A stretch of 64,000 bases of DNA from Hypericum androsaemum (GCA_963995505.1 OZ023192.1:11143001-11207000), one strand, 5' to 3'. Shown: positions 10,365-21,431, numbered from the stretch's first letter. Numbers and translations: made by a program. The notes: a model not told the origin generated them from the sequence alone.

Positions 10365-12890
10365 TTATGTGGCCGAAGGATTAAGGAGCCTGACATGCTC
10401 AAGTGATGGTGCTTCGTGCAGGGAATCTTGGGTGAGATGGGATGATTCATCGTCAAAGGAGGCGACTGAACTGTAGTTGAATGGGCAAGGTGGCGGAGGA
10501 ACCTCAACGATCCCTTCAAGCATCAGTGAAATTGTCCTCATGGAAGGCCTCACCGAAGGGTTATCCTGTACACAGCTGATGGCCACCATTACAAACTTCT
10601 CCAGCCTCTTGATGTCCCCTTTGGCCTCTTCGTCGCCTTCAACCAATGTCTCCACTCGCTTCTTGAGAAGACATTCATAAGCCCAATCTGTTAGTACAGC
10701 TTCCTTATCCAACTTGAAATCTAGACACCTTCTGCAGCAGATGATCTCCAACAGCATGACCCCGAAGCTGTACACGTCCACCTTTGCTGTGATGGGCGTG
10801 TTTCTGAACCACTCAGGAGCCACATACCCTTTAGTCCCCCTGACCCCAGTAAGTGTACGAGTCTGATCATGCATCAGAAGCTTTGAAAGACCGAAGTCAG
10901 AAATCTTGGCGGTGAAGTCATCATCTAAGAGGATGTTCTGAGGCTTTATATCACAGTGGATGATCTGTGTGCTGCATTCTTCATGGAGATATACGAGTCC
11001 TTTAGCGATCCCTGAAGCGATTTGCACTCTTTGCTGCCAGCTGAGCCTGAGGTCTCCGAAGAGGTACCCGGATAGGGAGCCATTCTGCATCAACTCGTAG
11101 ACCAAGAGCCGGTTCTCCCCTTCATCGCAGTAACCAAGTAAACGAACCAGATTCCTGTGGTGAGTTTGGCTAATGGTTTTCATTTCACTGATAAACTCTT
11201 TCTGGCCTTCTCGAACTATCTTATCTAACTTCTTGACAGCTACATAATTGCTATTGCCTGATGGCAACAACCCTTTGTAAACTGTACCGAATGATCCCCT
11301 CCCCAGCTCCTCCTTGAAATTATTTGTGGCCTTCTCAAGATCATGATAGCTATACGACCGGAGATTAGTCTCTACATCTCTCTCGTCTCGGCTCTTCGTG
11401 ATCTCATACATCCTTCTTTGGTAGAAGAAATGGATAAATGCAAATAATCCAGCCACAGAAAAGAAGATGAAGAAAGCAGAAGTACCTAACAGGACTGATA
11501 AGATCAGGATCGCTTGATTTCGGCTGTCTTTGTTAGGACTTGGAGTTGCAGGAACCGGCAACGAGGCATTATTTATCAATTTCTTGAATAGTGCTCTTCT
11601 GTCAACGAAGTTTATGTCTAGCCTTCCATTTGCAAGTGGCAGCTTCTTCTTCCAACAGTTTCCTGTGCCATTATTGAACTTGAGGTCCTCAAAGATGATA
11701 ACGGCGCAGTAACAATCGATTGAACAAGCTCTCCTGCAGTCGTCTTCCGTAGAAGGGCTCCTAAATTCATAGGCTGTGTAAGGCCAGTCCACTCCATCCA
11801 TTGTATTGTAATCAAATAGCTGGCCCCGTGATGCAGATCTATCCTGCTGACAGTACTGCTCCATCAAGCCCAAATCATCCTGATTGCAGCCACTGTAATG
11901 GTTGCTGGGATCCTGGAAAGAAAATCCAGGCGGGCAGCCGCAACGAGGCTTCCCAAGCTGGCCAAGTGCACAGTAGGCATTGAAACCACAAGGGCCGTTT
12001 CCCATGACCATGAGTCCTTGAGGATTACCCATACAGACATTATCAGGAACTACAGATACAATGGACCAGTTTCCGCTCGCCGCTGCTGAATCCTTGGGAT
12101 AGATTTGCTCGGTCAAAGTACCATCATAATCGAGCACAGCTCTGAAGTAGAAGCTCTCACTTGAGGGGAAGTCCCCTGAGGTGACCGGGGTGGTGCTATT
12201 GTCCAATCGCTTGGCGTATATGGGTCCTGTTGAATTGAAAATTAGTTGTGTCGTGTATGAATAATTGCCATAATCTCCATAAGAGTGACCTGTTTCAGGA
12301 TCAACTTGGCGAAACACCATCTGATCTGAAAGCAACAGAAGCTCAAATTTTCCACTGAAGTAGCTGCTTCCTATTATCTGACCCGAGGAGAGCTTGTCAC
12401 CAACATTCAGAACTTGGTTTGGCAGGATGGTGTTTGTTGGATTCCTGAAGCTCTCCCATATGGTGATACTAGAACTATTCCCTTGGATCACGAAGTTCCC
12501 AGTGTCTCGCATCGCAGCTCCGGATGGTTGGAGGAAACCGTTGTTCTTTGAGCTCCAAATCTCCCCTCCTCCGGGGGATGTAAGCATGAGCTTGCCATCA
12601 GTGGTCAGCTCAAGCTTGGAATCTTTAGGGACAGGGCTGCTTGCATTGGCTGACCATACTATGGTCTGGTTCGGGATCTTGGCGAACCATATAGCCAAGA
12701 GGTACTGATCTGCCTGTCCCGGATACTTCTGGAATCCGAAAGCAAAGTCCCCGGATGAAGAGTTCCATGTGTTGCTTCTGTCATTGGCATGTAAGATTGA
12801 TCCTGATCTTACAGTTGTATCAGCTTGAGTTGCTGCAAATTGCAAGAACACAATAGCAAGAACCTGACACAAAAGGAAGGCAGAGGCCAT
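10365..12890 (-). CDS. G-type lectin S-receptor-like Ser/Thr protein kinase (LecRK)
   Basis: An intronless, uninterrupted 841-residue plasma-membrane receptor kinase. A signal peptide (about 1-23) is followed by a bulb-type mannose-binding lectin region (about 28-150), an EGF-like Cys cluster (about 301-335), a PAN-like segment with CRRACSIDCYC (385-395), a membrane span (about 459-490) and a kinase domain (about 525-795). Kinase landmarks are the glycine loop GRGSFG at 530-535, AVKK at 551-554, catalytic HCD at 645-647 and DFG at 665-667, then GTKGYVAPEW. HCD in place of HRD makes it a non-RD kinase, a class enriched in plant immune receptors. Many NxS/NxT sites lie in the ectodomain. Length, single exon and domain order match the LecRK (RLK1-like) group of S-domain kinases. 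The ligand is unknown. A TATA box lies about 50 bp upstream of the ATG. Confidence 0.95.
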   Translation of the reverse strand: MASAFLLCQVLAIVFLQFAATQADTTVRSGSILHANDRSNTWNSSSGDFAFGFQKYPGQADQYLLAIWFAKIPNQTIVWSANASSPVPKDSKLELTTDGKLMLTSPGGGEIWSSKNNGFLQPSGAAMRDTGNFVIQGNSSSITIWESFRNPTNTILPNQVLNVGDKLSSGQIIGSSYFSGKFELLLLSDQMVFRQVDPETGHSYGDYGNYSYTTQLIFNSTGPIYAKRLDNSTTPVTSGDFPSSESFYFRAVLDYDGTLTEQIYPKDSAAASGNWSIVSVVPDNVCMGNPQGLMVMGNGPCGFNAYCALGQLGKPRCGCPPGFSFQDPSNHYSGCNQDDLGLMEQYCQQDRSASRGQLFDYNTMDGVDWPYTAYEFRSPSTEDDCRRACSIDCYCAVIIFEDLKFNNGTGNCWKKKLPLANGRLDINFVDRRALFKKLINNASLPVPATPSPNKDSRNQAILILSVLLGTSAFFIFFSVAGLFAFIHFFYQRRMYEITKSRDERDVETNLRSYSYHDLEKATNNFKEELGRGSFGTVYKGLLPSGNSNYVAVKKLDKIVREGQKEFISEMKTISQTHHRNLVRLLGYCDEGENRLLVYELMQNGSLSGYLFGDLRLSWQQRVQIASGIAKGLVYLHEECSTQIIHCDIKPQNILLDDDFTAKISDFGLSKLLMHDQTRTLTGVRGTKGYVAPEWFRNTPITAKVDVYSFGVMLLEIICCRRCLDFKLDKEAVLTDWAYECLLKKRVETLVEGDEEAKGDIKRLEKFVMVAISCVQDNPSVRPSMRTISLMLEGIVEVPPPPCPFNYSSVASFDDESSHLTQDSLHEAPSLEHVRLLNPSAT

Positions 12891-12938
12891 GAGGAATTAG
12901 TTGTAGTTGTTTTAAGATTTTCTGAATGTGTTGTTGCA

Positions 12939-12945
12939 TTATATA
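12939..12945 (-). promoter_or_regulatory. TATA box of the lectin receptor kinase gene
   Basis: The minus strand reads CTATATAATG about 50 bp upstream of the ATG at 12890. This is a good plant TATA box for a short leader of roughly 20 nt. Confidence 0.6.
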
Positions 12946-12950
12946 GCAAG

Positions 12951-13627
12951 TAATGTATGAGAAATGGTTGGAGATGCTGCAATTAGCTCTCCTGATCAAT
13001 CTTCAAATCAACCACAAACAACTTGTTTGTCTTAATTTCCACTAAAACACGTTTTTGGCATAGTTTCCACGAATATAAAAGTTTTTTAACTAACAAATAC
13101 TTTAATCAACTAGTAAAAAAATGTTGTAACACAATCAAGGATTTGGAGTTCTATTTTTTTGGAAATTCAACAGTATTAAATACCTTCCTAAGAAAATGAC
13201 GCACCTAATAATTAGTTATAAAACCTATATTTGACGTAATCGATTTAGGAGCCGACTCCGTCAACTTTGAGAATAGTCTTTTACCCGTTCGTGTCTTCCA
13301 ACTTGTATATTATTTTTCTCGTTTTTCCTTTCTTTTTTGTTTCGTTTTCATTAATTGCTTTTCATGACTTATTTCCATCCACCTTCCATTTATTTTTGGG
13401 ATAAATCCACTTTATTACAATCTGATTTGCGCATTTGACGCATACGGATTTGTAATTAAAACTCATAAAAGGTTCATATGATTCCATGAGCTCACCAATT
13501 AAACGTTCTGATAACTTTTCGAGCCTAGTCAACATCCTTGATACTAGCCACGTTAGAATGACATCGTTTTTCGACTTAAGTGACACGTCACGTAGGATTA
13601 AATTTCAACCTGAAAATTGTAGACGTT
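12951..13627. other. AT-rich upstream region of the receptor kinase gene
   Basis: No gene or repeat was recognised. It would contain the distal promoter of the minus-strand kinase gene. It ends at the left border of an LTR. Confidence 0.5.
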
Positions 13628-14204
13628 TATTGCGATAAATTGTGGTAGAACATCAGAAACGATCTTAAGAACGGGTCCGAAGTGATCATTCCAAGAGCGA
13701 TTCAACTAAAGAGAGAAAAGATAAAATATGGGGGAAGTGAAGAGAAGAAAGAGAGTAGGGAGGAAAGATGTTTATTGATAGGAAAAGGAAAAAAATATGT
13801 AAAACATGAAAGATAAAGCCTAACAAGCTACATAAGATAAAAGCTATGAAGCTAAGAGTTTGGTATTTTATTTGTGAGTGTCCTTCATGCCTATACCTAG
13901 CTCTCTTTATATAGAATAAGCTCGCCCCAGCCTCATACAAAAATTCTAGGCCGTGTTCAATATAGGAAAACCTAACATAGCTTCAGCCTAATAAGAAAAA
14001 ATTTAAACTGCCCGAAACTTTCAATCCAAGTTTGACCCCTTTTCATACCAAATTTGGAAACGTCATAAACTACAAAGTTGTAGATCTCTGTCTTCTCTTT
14101 TTGTGGCTTTTAGAATCATGTCAATCAAATACTTGAGCCGAACGTTATGGCCTTTTTACCAAAATAGGTTTAGCAAATCTGCGAATTAATTTTCTGCTCC
14201 AACA
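13628..14204 (-). repeat. LTR (copy A) of an LTR family without visible polymerase
   Basis: This 577-bp block matches 16320-16897 along its whole length. On the minus strand it starts TGTTGGAGC and ends ATCGCAATA (ATCGCAACA in copy B), i.e. the TG...CA form of an LTR. Immediately upstream on the minus strand is a polypurine tract (GTGTGGGGGGTAT), so this copy sits in the 3' LTR position. A TATA-like TATATAAAG lies inside. Confidence 0.8.
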
Positions 14205-16319
14205 ATACCCCCCACACGTCAATATTTTGACGCTAGGAAAAGCATTGACATGTATCTGCCCTTAAACATGTAGAAAATTAACTTCATCCTACACATAACT
14301 GGCTAAGACAAGACCGTAAGTATGTGAAAAATGTACCATCAAATCGGTCAAGACCTAGTCGTCGTCGGCATGCAGATGATCACCTATTCAATAATAGACT
14401 TTCGTGGTAAAGTAGGAGCCTTCCGTGCTTTAACAACATACTTTCGTTGATGATTACGAGTTCTTTGTGCTTCATAGGAATGACCATATAACTATTTCTG
14501 AAGATCACTAAGCATTTGCCTTTGTTTCCGAATTTTTCACTCCAACTTTCTTCGTTGAGTCTTCGTGAGAGTCGGTAAATGAGACTCTAGACACTTTCCC
14601 CCGAGTGTGGGTTCGGATTTCTTAGAATCTCCTTACGCTCAGGCTTTGTATGACAACTTGGAGACCTTGTAGGCCGATCACTCCTTGTGGGTCGTGTCTC
14701 ACATAGTTCTTTCTTGGGCCGCCAAAGTTCTTCCTTGGGAAACCAAACCTTGAATGGCTTCTTTCTCTTCAGAACTCTTTGCTCGGTCGCCAATCGAGTG
14801 ACCACGTATTTCTTAACCCATGAGTACTCAGGCAGCCTTTTTTTGTTGCCAGTCAATTTTGATCGTGTGACTTGAGGATACTCTTTGTAATTTGAAACCT
14901 TTAACAATCGAGGTTGAACCAACACATTAGGTTGTTGCATCCTCGTACTCTTTCTTGGGTGAGGAGGAGTTGAAGACTTGACTTTATCATATTTTACCTT
15001 CTTTGTCATGTGCACATCTTACCCCCCGGTGGAGATAATTTTGGCTGATGTAGGAGTTTCGACTGTAATGTTGCATCGCTCTTCATGTCCCCCGGGTGAG
15101 GTAGAATTCTCACTAATATTCCAAGGAGAGGCTTGCCCATTAATGTCTCGTTGTTGAGTTGAGATAGAATTTGGCAAGTGAAGGTGGCTTACTGTGCGTG
15201 GAACAAAGTGTGAGTCAGATCTCCGCAACAGGTGACTCGGCGGAGGCCCTAAAATTCCCTTTGCTGGTGAAGGCCCAAAGATTTCCTTAGTGAGCGTAGG
15301 CCCCAAGATGCCTTTCGTATTTGATACAGCACTTAGGGTTAACTCGGTTACCGATGGGACTTTGTGTTGGGCATGGCTCTTCCTTTTCCTCAAATATGGG
15401 CCATGCAAGCTCGATGGCCGTGGTGTCGGCTAAATATGGACTAGTCATTTGTTCACCCTCTTTGATAACGGAAAAAGAAGATTGTGTATATCCGTCCGAT
15501 TCATATATGACCATCTCAATACTTGTCTCAGAATCGTGGGATTCAAAAACTATTTGATCTTCATCTTCACATACGTCACTTGATGCTTCCTCAGTTGCTG
15601 ATGCAGTCTATGAATTCTTATTCCTAAGGGGCTTGAATCTCATTGCTCGAAATTCATCAATCAATTTTTTTGTTCCCCCATAACTTTTCTAAGTTTCATG
15701 CAGATAGTCTGGAGTTCAACATGCCTTCTCATATAATTACAATTTCTTTCCATAAATCCCTCAAAACTGATAATGATTGGACAAAATAAATTAAAATTTT
15801 GGAACTAACTTACAGAATGACTAGTCTTCGGTATTATAGTTGTAACTTGTTTGTCTGAACTCAGATTGAACTGATCTTGGTGACCCTGGAAAGCTGAGAG
15901 AGAGATCTGAAACTTTGTCGGAAATAGCCATCTCCAAATTTGGCAAAGAAAAAGACCAAAATGCCCTTAAAAGTTGACTGAATTTGCAATCAACTTATAG
16001 ATCGACCAGTCTGTAGTATTTTGGTCGTATCTTCCTGGTACGAACTCTAATTTTAGCGTTCTTAGTATCTACAAAAAGAGGAAACACTGATTTTCAATAT
16101 TTGTGAAGAAAGAATCTTCAGATTAGGCCCTAAAAAATATCCAAAATACCCTCCAAAGTTGGCTGACCTTGCTAGACGTCTTCTTTCAACACAACTTTTG
16201 ACCAGTTTCGTCCCTTTTGAGGAAGGACTTGAAACCATATGTGGAAGCTCGTATTGTTCAGCTCACGAATCAGTCTTCTTAGACACCCTCCTTAGTCCCA
16301 CCGTGCATGCCAAAAATAA
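14205..16319 (-). mobile_element. internal region of a LARD-like LTR retroelement
   Basis: About 2.1 kb between the two LTR copies. On the minus strand it begins next to copy B with a candidate primer site (TGGCATGCACGGTGGGA, 16296-16312) and ends with a polypurine tract beside copy A. Open frames at 15019-15408 and 14587-15015 carry no RT, integrase or protease motif. The first has a short internal peptide repetition (ILGP / IFGP / ILGP); the second is Lys/Arg-rich. It fits a large non-autonomous derivative mobilised by another element; that is inference. Confidence 0.6.
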
Positions 16320-16897
16320 TGTTGCGATAAATTGTGGTAGAACGTCAGAAACGATCTTAAGAACAGATCCGGAGTGGTCGTCCCAAGAGCGATTCGAATG
16401 AAAGGGAGAAAAAATGAAATATGGGGGAAGAGAAGAGAAAAAAGAGAGTAGGGAGGAAAGATGTTTATTGATAGGAAAAGGAGAAAAACATGTAAAACAT
16501 GAAAGATAAAACCTAAGAAGCTACATAAGATAAAAGCTATAAAGCTAAGAGTTTGGTGTTTTGTTTGTGGGTGTCCTTCATGCATGTACCTAGCTCTCCT
16601 TATATAGAATAAGTTTTCCCTAGCCCCATACAAAAATTCTAGGCTGTGTTAAATATAGGAAAACCTAATATAGCTCCGGCCTAATAAGAAAAAAGTTAAA
16701 CTGCCCAAAACTTCTAACCCAAGTTTGACCCCATTCCTTACCGAATTTGGAAATGTCATAAACTACAAAGTTGTAGATCTCTGGCTTCTCTTTTAGTGGA
16801 TTTTAAAATTACGTCAATCCAATACATGTGCCAAATGTTATGGCCTTTTTACCAAAATAGGTTTAGTAAATCTGTGAATTAATTTCCCGCTCCAACA
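16320..16897 (-). repeat. LTR (copy B) of the same LARD-like family
   Basis: A 578-bp match of 13628-14204 with intact TG...CA ends on the minus strand. It lies between internal sequence on both sides: 14205-16319 on one side and a second, deleted copy of the internal region (16898-17760) on the other. It therefore serves as 5' LTR for one and 3' LTR for the other. Confidence 0.8.
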
Positions 16898-17760
16898 ATG
16901 CCCCCCAAACGTCAATTTTTTGATGCTAGGAAAAGCATTGACGTGTATCCCTTTTTTTTGTTGCCAGTCGATTTTGATCGTGTGACTTGAGGATACTCCT
17001 TGTAATTTGAAATCTTTAACAATCGAGGTTGAACCAACACGTTAGGTTGTTGCGTCCTCGTACTCTTTCTTGGATGAGGAGTTGAAGACTTGACTTTATC
17101 ATATTTCACCTTCTTTGTCATGTGCACGTCTTGCCCCTTGGTGGGGATAATTTTGGAAGATGTAGGAGCTTCGACTGTAATGTTGCATCGCTCTTCTTGT
17201 CCCCTGGGTGAGGTAGAATTCTCACTAATATTCCAAGGAGAGGCTTACCCATTAATGTCTCATTGTTGAGTTGAGATAGAATTTGGCAAGCGAAGGTGGC
17301 TTACTATGCATGGAATAAAGTGTGAGTCAGATCTTTACAATAGGTGACTCGGCGGAGGCCCTAAAATTCTCTTTGCTGGTGAAGGCCCAAAGATTTCCTT
17401 AGTCGGCGTAAGCCCCAGGATGTCTTTCGTATTTGATACAGCATTTAGGGTTAACTCGGTTACCGATGGGACTTGTGTTGGACATGGCTCTTCCTTTTCC
17501 TCAAATATGGGCCATGCAGGCTCGATGACCGTGGTGTCGGCCAACTGTGGACTAGTCATTTGTTCACCCTCTTCGATAACGGAAAAAGAAGATTATGTAT
17601 ATCCGCCCGATTCATGTATGACGGTCTCAATACTTGTCTCAGAATCGTGGGATTAAAAAACTATTTGATCTTCATCTTCACATATGTCACTTGATGCTTC
17701 CTTAGTTGTTGATGTAGTCCTTGAATTCTCATTCTTGAAGGGCTTGAATCTCATTGCTCG
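16898..17760 (-). mobile_element. second, deleted internal region of the LARD-like element
   Basis: The sequence repeats 14205-15660 after the polypurine tract (TTTGGGGGGCAT on the minus strand), but about 590 bp, corresponding to about 14255-14840, are missing. It then runs collinear until 17760, where it stops abruptly against the RNase H end of a Copia element. No second outer LTR is present. Confidence 0.75.
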
Positions 17761-18392
17761 ATCTAGTTGATAGATTTCTTCAATGAAATCTGTGAGAAGC
17801 TGCAGGTCAGTACAGTGTACTGTGATAGTCAAAGTGCTATCCATCTCACGAAGGATGCTATGTATTATGAGAAGACGAAGCACATTGATGTGAGGTACCA
17901 CTTCATTCGGGAGCATGTTGCTCAAGGTGACATTGGTTTGAACAAGATAGGTACCAAGGCAACCCTGCAGACATGTTGACGAAGTCACTTTCTGGTACTA
18001 AGTTCGAGCATTGCTTGGACTTGGTGAATGTTCGTGCTTGATGCTGAATGCCCTTGGGGGCTGGTGGTGAAAGTGGAGCAGCGTTGATGTTAGAGTCATA
18101 TAATTTGGTCCAAGGTGGAGATTTATTAGGATTTGTCTCAAATTCTAGGTAATTTAGAACTACTATTCCTATTAAGTATAGTAATAGTTATCTCCTATAT
18201 ATATCGGCCTATGCCTAGGTCTTATTCGTGTAGTCGAGAATTGAGGTAGAGAGAACCCTCACGGAGGTCTTGTAACCGATTGGACTCACATAGTGGACGA
18301 CTCTCCTTTGCCCGTAGTTTTCTCCCCGTCTTAGGATTTCCGCGTAATTATTGTGTCTTGTGTTTTACTCGTTTCGATCTAATTTCTCAACA
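17761..18392 (+). mobile_element. 3' fragment of Copia family 1 (RNase H end plus 3' LTR)
   Basis: The sequence is about 90-95% like 26085-26717 by eye. It begins inside RNase H (residues such as VYCDSQSAIHL and KHIDVRYHFIREH) and continues through the 3' untranslated part and the LTR at 18124-18392. The LTR starts TATTAGG instead of TGTTAGG and ends CTCAACA. Everything upstream of RNase H is missing, replaced by the LARD-like element. One frame break occurs near 17955, so the remnant is dead. Confidence 0.85.
18124..18392 (+). repeat. 3' LTR of the truncated Copia family 1 copy
   Basis: This 269-bp LTR matches 21432-21699 and 26448-26717, follows the polypurine stretch AAGGTGGAGAT and is followed by GTTGC, exactly as in the full element at 26718. 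Confidence 0.85.
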
Positions 18393-18950
18393 GTTGCTTA
18401 GTGCCGCCACTTGCTTTTGGTATTAATTGCACATGCTAAAACGCTTTTGAAGATGCAATAATCCTTTTGATTAATAGCAATTAACATGAAGCCTGTCGCC
18501 CCCCTTTCCTCACCTTTCCTGACCTGTCCTAGAGCCTTGATGCATGGAAAAGCATACTCACCACACGGGACCTCATAAGTGGTTGCAAAGAGGGAAGGAT
18601 GATCATCGAACCCTACAATCCCCACTTCGTCGCGAGGCAGCTTGCTCTGGTCCAAGACCTCTCTTTCCTGACCACTTATCTCTTTCATGGGCATGAACCT
18701 GAACTGAAGACTGAGGAAACCAGGTGGTCGTCTTTGAGCTTCAAGGTGAAGTTTATTGCAGCTTATCGCAGTATTATATAATACTTAATGAAGTCATTCA
18801 CCCTGTCGTGTAGTCACTCAAGTTCAAGGGTTGGTGCTAGCTTTAGAGTGTGCCACCAGTGGCTCCCATGACCAAAATTTTTGTTTAGGTGCTATCGGGA
18901 AAGCGGAATACGGCGATGACTAACATCGGATCTTTAGAGGATAAACACTG
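18393..18950 (+). pseudogene. plant-mobile-domain-like gene fragment, copy 1
   Basis: A reading frame at about 18575-18780 encodes GRMIIEPYNPHFVARQ and continues to [13 protein letters not shown]. The EPYNPH-x2-xRQ pattern resembles the plant mobile domain (aminotransferase-like PMD) found in plant proteins and in some transposons. Only a fragment is present and upstream frames are not continuous. The same sequence, with internal deletions, follows the complete Copia family 1 element at 26718-27192. Shared flanks show that the Copia 3' LTR sits at the same position in both copies. The family call is from motif resemblance only. Confidence 0.5.
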
Positions 18951-19151
18951 CAGCAGGAGATAACGCCTAGAAAAATAAATCAAATTTTTATTTAAAAAAA
19001 AGTCTTTAACAAGGTCAAAGCACTCAATAAAATCAAGGTACCGTTAAATGTTGAAATATCTTCATTCGTCTGGAAAAAAATAAACACCGATATTATCTTT
19101 CACGTATCTAAAATAGTTGAATTTTGGGTGTCAAATCATGGCCTGCATAAT

Positions 19152-19812
19152 TTTTTTGAAATAATTGGTTAAATAATTGATTGATTGGATCAAAATGTAA
19201 AATCATGGAAATTTTGGACATACTAATTGGGGGAAGTTGTAATGGCAAATGAAACACTAATTTTAAACAAATATAAACTGATTAGACGCGATTATTCAAA
19301 GCCGCTATAATGGAATATTTTTTATATTCCATCACAAACAGGGAGTCAACTCTCCATCCTGCTTTTTCCAATAATTGAATTGTCATATTTATTTTGAATC
19401 AAAGACAAAAGATTATAATTTTACGGTTATCATTCTATACAAGTGTCTATATTTGTTCTATCATTTTTTAAATACAATTTAATTTTTTGAAATAATTGGT
19501 TAAATAATTGATTGATTGGATCAAAATGTAAAATCATGGAAATTTTGGACATACTAATTGGGGGAAGTTGTAATGGCAAATGAAAAACTAATTTTAAACA
19601 AATACAAACTGATTAGACGCGATTATTCAAAGCCGCCATAATGGAATATTTTTTATATTCCATCACAAACAGGGAGTCAACTCTCCATCCTCCTTTTTCC
19701 AATAATTGAATTGTCACATTTATTTTGAATCAAAGACAAAAGATTATAATTTTATGGTTATCATTCTATACAAGTGTCTATATTTGTTCTATCATTTTTT
19801 AAATAAAATTTA
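19152..19812. repeat. 331-bp direct tandem duplication
   Basis: A unit starting TTTTTTGAAATAATTGG and ending near CATTTTTTAAATA occurs twice head to tail (about 19152-19482 and 19483-19812), differing at only a handful of positions. It has no coding content and no LTR-like ends. The high identity implies a recent duplication. Confidence 0.9.
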
Positions 19813-21007
19813 GAAGAGAGAACGTAATTTTTGTTGGTCAATCGATAAGATATATCAAGTCACACTTAGTCGAGAGACAATTGTAAAAATTTTCAACAAA
19901 ATATAGACCTCTTTTTTCCTAACAGTGAGGATAACGTTATAGTTAGTGAAGACCAAGATGGTAATAATGTATCACAGGCTTAATAATGACATTTAATATT
20001 ATCTCATATAAGTCAATGACCTCATCTTGGACTATTTGGAAATTGGAATAACTTATCTCTTTTCAAAATTTTGATACATTACACAAGTGGGCGATCTGGG
20101 AAGTGGCACGTAAAATAGACCACCCTGAGAATAATTAAATCGCAATTTAAAGAGCCAAGAGGTGATGTCGCTTTTCTGAATATTTGTGGACTGATATGGA
20201 TTTTTATCTGTAATTTTTTTAATACTCTAAGTACTTCGGTTTTATATGTTATGTTCGAATTATTAATTTCTGTAATTTTTAACCACCATTTGTTTTTGTT
20301 ATCATATGCATTTGTTTCATACTCTTTTGCCACTAACCAACCTTCAGCTGAGTTGGCCAAGAATTTATTTTATCGGCCCAACCTACGTAGACAAGATTTC
20401 AAATGTAGCCGAAGCCCATTGGAATTGCATTACTGGGCCTTTCTGTTTATCATGGAAAGTCCAAAATTCCCCGCGTCAACAACTATATCCAGATTCGAGA
20501 ACTATCATAAATCATATTTACATATAATTTTTTTAATAATGTTTTTTATGTTTCTAAAATTTAAATTTTTAAGTGAAATCAATTCTCTTCCTAAACTAAC
20601 TTTCGATCATCAAACATAACCAAAAGAGAAAAATGAGCAAGAAAACTTGGCACATACAAGTCAACATAAACTGAAAGTTCCAACAATAAGAACTGAGAAG
20701 GGCAGTAAATTTATATTACCCTCATACTTCCTGAGGAACTAACACATAGTCCATTCCGAGTACCAACAACTTCTAATAAATGATTCGGACAATCTGCATC
20801 CGAATTCGAACCCGGAACTATTGGCATTGCGGATTGCCTGACCGTTGATATATAGGATTGTGTTTGTTCGCAGCATGGCATCGATAGCTTTCCGAAAAGG
20901 CGAAATACAACTACTTGTTTCGTCTAATGACTCGTGGAATGGATGGTGCTACAAAAATTGCACCTCTCGTCAAGTCACATAGATGTTCCTGAATCTATTT
21001 AACGGGG
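19813..21007. other. AT-rich intergenic DNA, no gene recognised
   Basis: Short open frames on both strands (for example around 20079-20620) have no recognisable motif and AT-driven composition. The right end should include the 3' untranslated region of the small minus-strand gene at 21008-21277. Confidence 0.5.
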
Positions 21008-21277
21008 CTAAAGCACCCTGTGAAGTTGCTCAGTTCTCGAAGATCGCGAAGGATCGCTGGACATCTCGAAGAAGGTACTGCGATTGGTAGCACAATGAGC
21101 CACCTTAGATGCAGTGGCTGGGGACTTCAATGAAGAAGAGAAAGAATCCAAACCCAGAACATCTTGGTCCTCCTCGTTGATGGTATCCAGCATCTTCGAC
21201 GCCCTTCGCCTCATAACAGAGATGTACTGCGGAGGAGCAACCTCTGTGATGAACCAGGCAATGCGCGAGTTGGCCAT
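21008..21277 (-). CDS. small conserved plant protein of unknown function (89 aa)
   Basis: A single-exon frame starting MANSRIAWFITEVAPPQYIS, followed by VMRRRASKMLDTINEED. I recognise this N-terminal pattern (a short helix, TEVAPPQ, then a basic RRR block and MLDTI-x-EE) from small uncharacterised plant proteins, but know of no assigned function. The rest is Ser-rich and ends shortly after a SRSSRTEQL stretch. There is no signal peptide or membrane span. A TATA box lies about 70-80 bp upstream and codon use is balanced, supporting a real gene. A Copia element is inserted 154 bp upstream of the ATG, just beyond the core promoter. Confidence 0.65.
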   Translation of the reverse strand: MANSRIAWFITEVAPPQYISVMRRRASKMLDTINEEDQDVLGLDSFSSSLKSPATASKVAHCATNRSTFFEMSSDPSRSSRTEQLHRVL

Positions 21278-21347
21278 TCTTCTTCTGCAATATATTAAAG
21301 GGTATGAGCTGTTGTGGATGAGGAGGAACTGAACATGAGATGGGGAG

Positions 21348-21356
21348 ATATATAAA
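21348..21356 (-). promoter_or_regulatory. TATA box of the small 89-aa gene
   Basis: The minus strand reads CCCTTTATATATCTCC about 71-79 bp before the ATG at 21277. The Copia 5' LTR begins 76 bp further upstream. Confidence 0.55.
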
Positions 21357-21431
21357 GGGCAAGTCGAGGCTTCAACTGGGTTGCTGGTCCTCTTCTTTTA
21401 GACTTGAAGATGTAATAACATCAGTAGTTGT

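Noticed and set aside
11530..12708. Plus-strand frames opposite the receptor kinase
   Set aside because: Shadows of a strongly supported minus-strand gene.
13686..13940. Frames inside the LARD-like LTRs (also 16292-16633)
   Set aside because: They lie in LTR sequence, are hydrophobic from pyrimidine-rich DNA, and differ between the two LTR copies.
19152..19812. Direct repeats considered as a satellite or CRISPR-like array
   Set aside because: Only two long units without spacers; plant nuclear context.
20079..20620. Overlapping frames of 73-122 codons on both strands
   Set aside because: AT-rich, no motif, no promoter or splice context, and frames on both strands compete.
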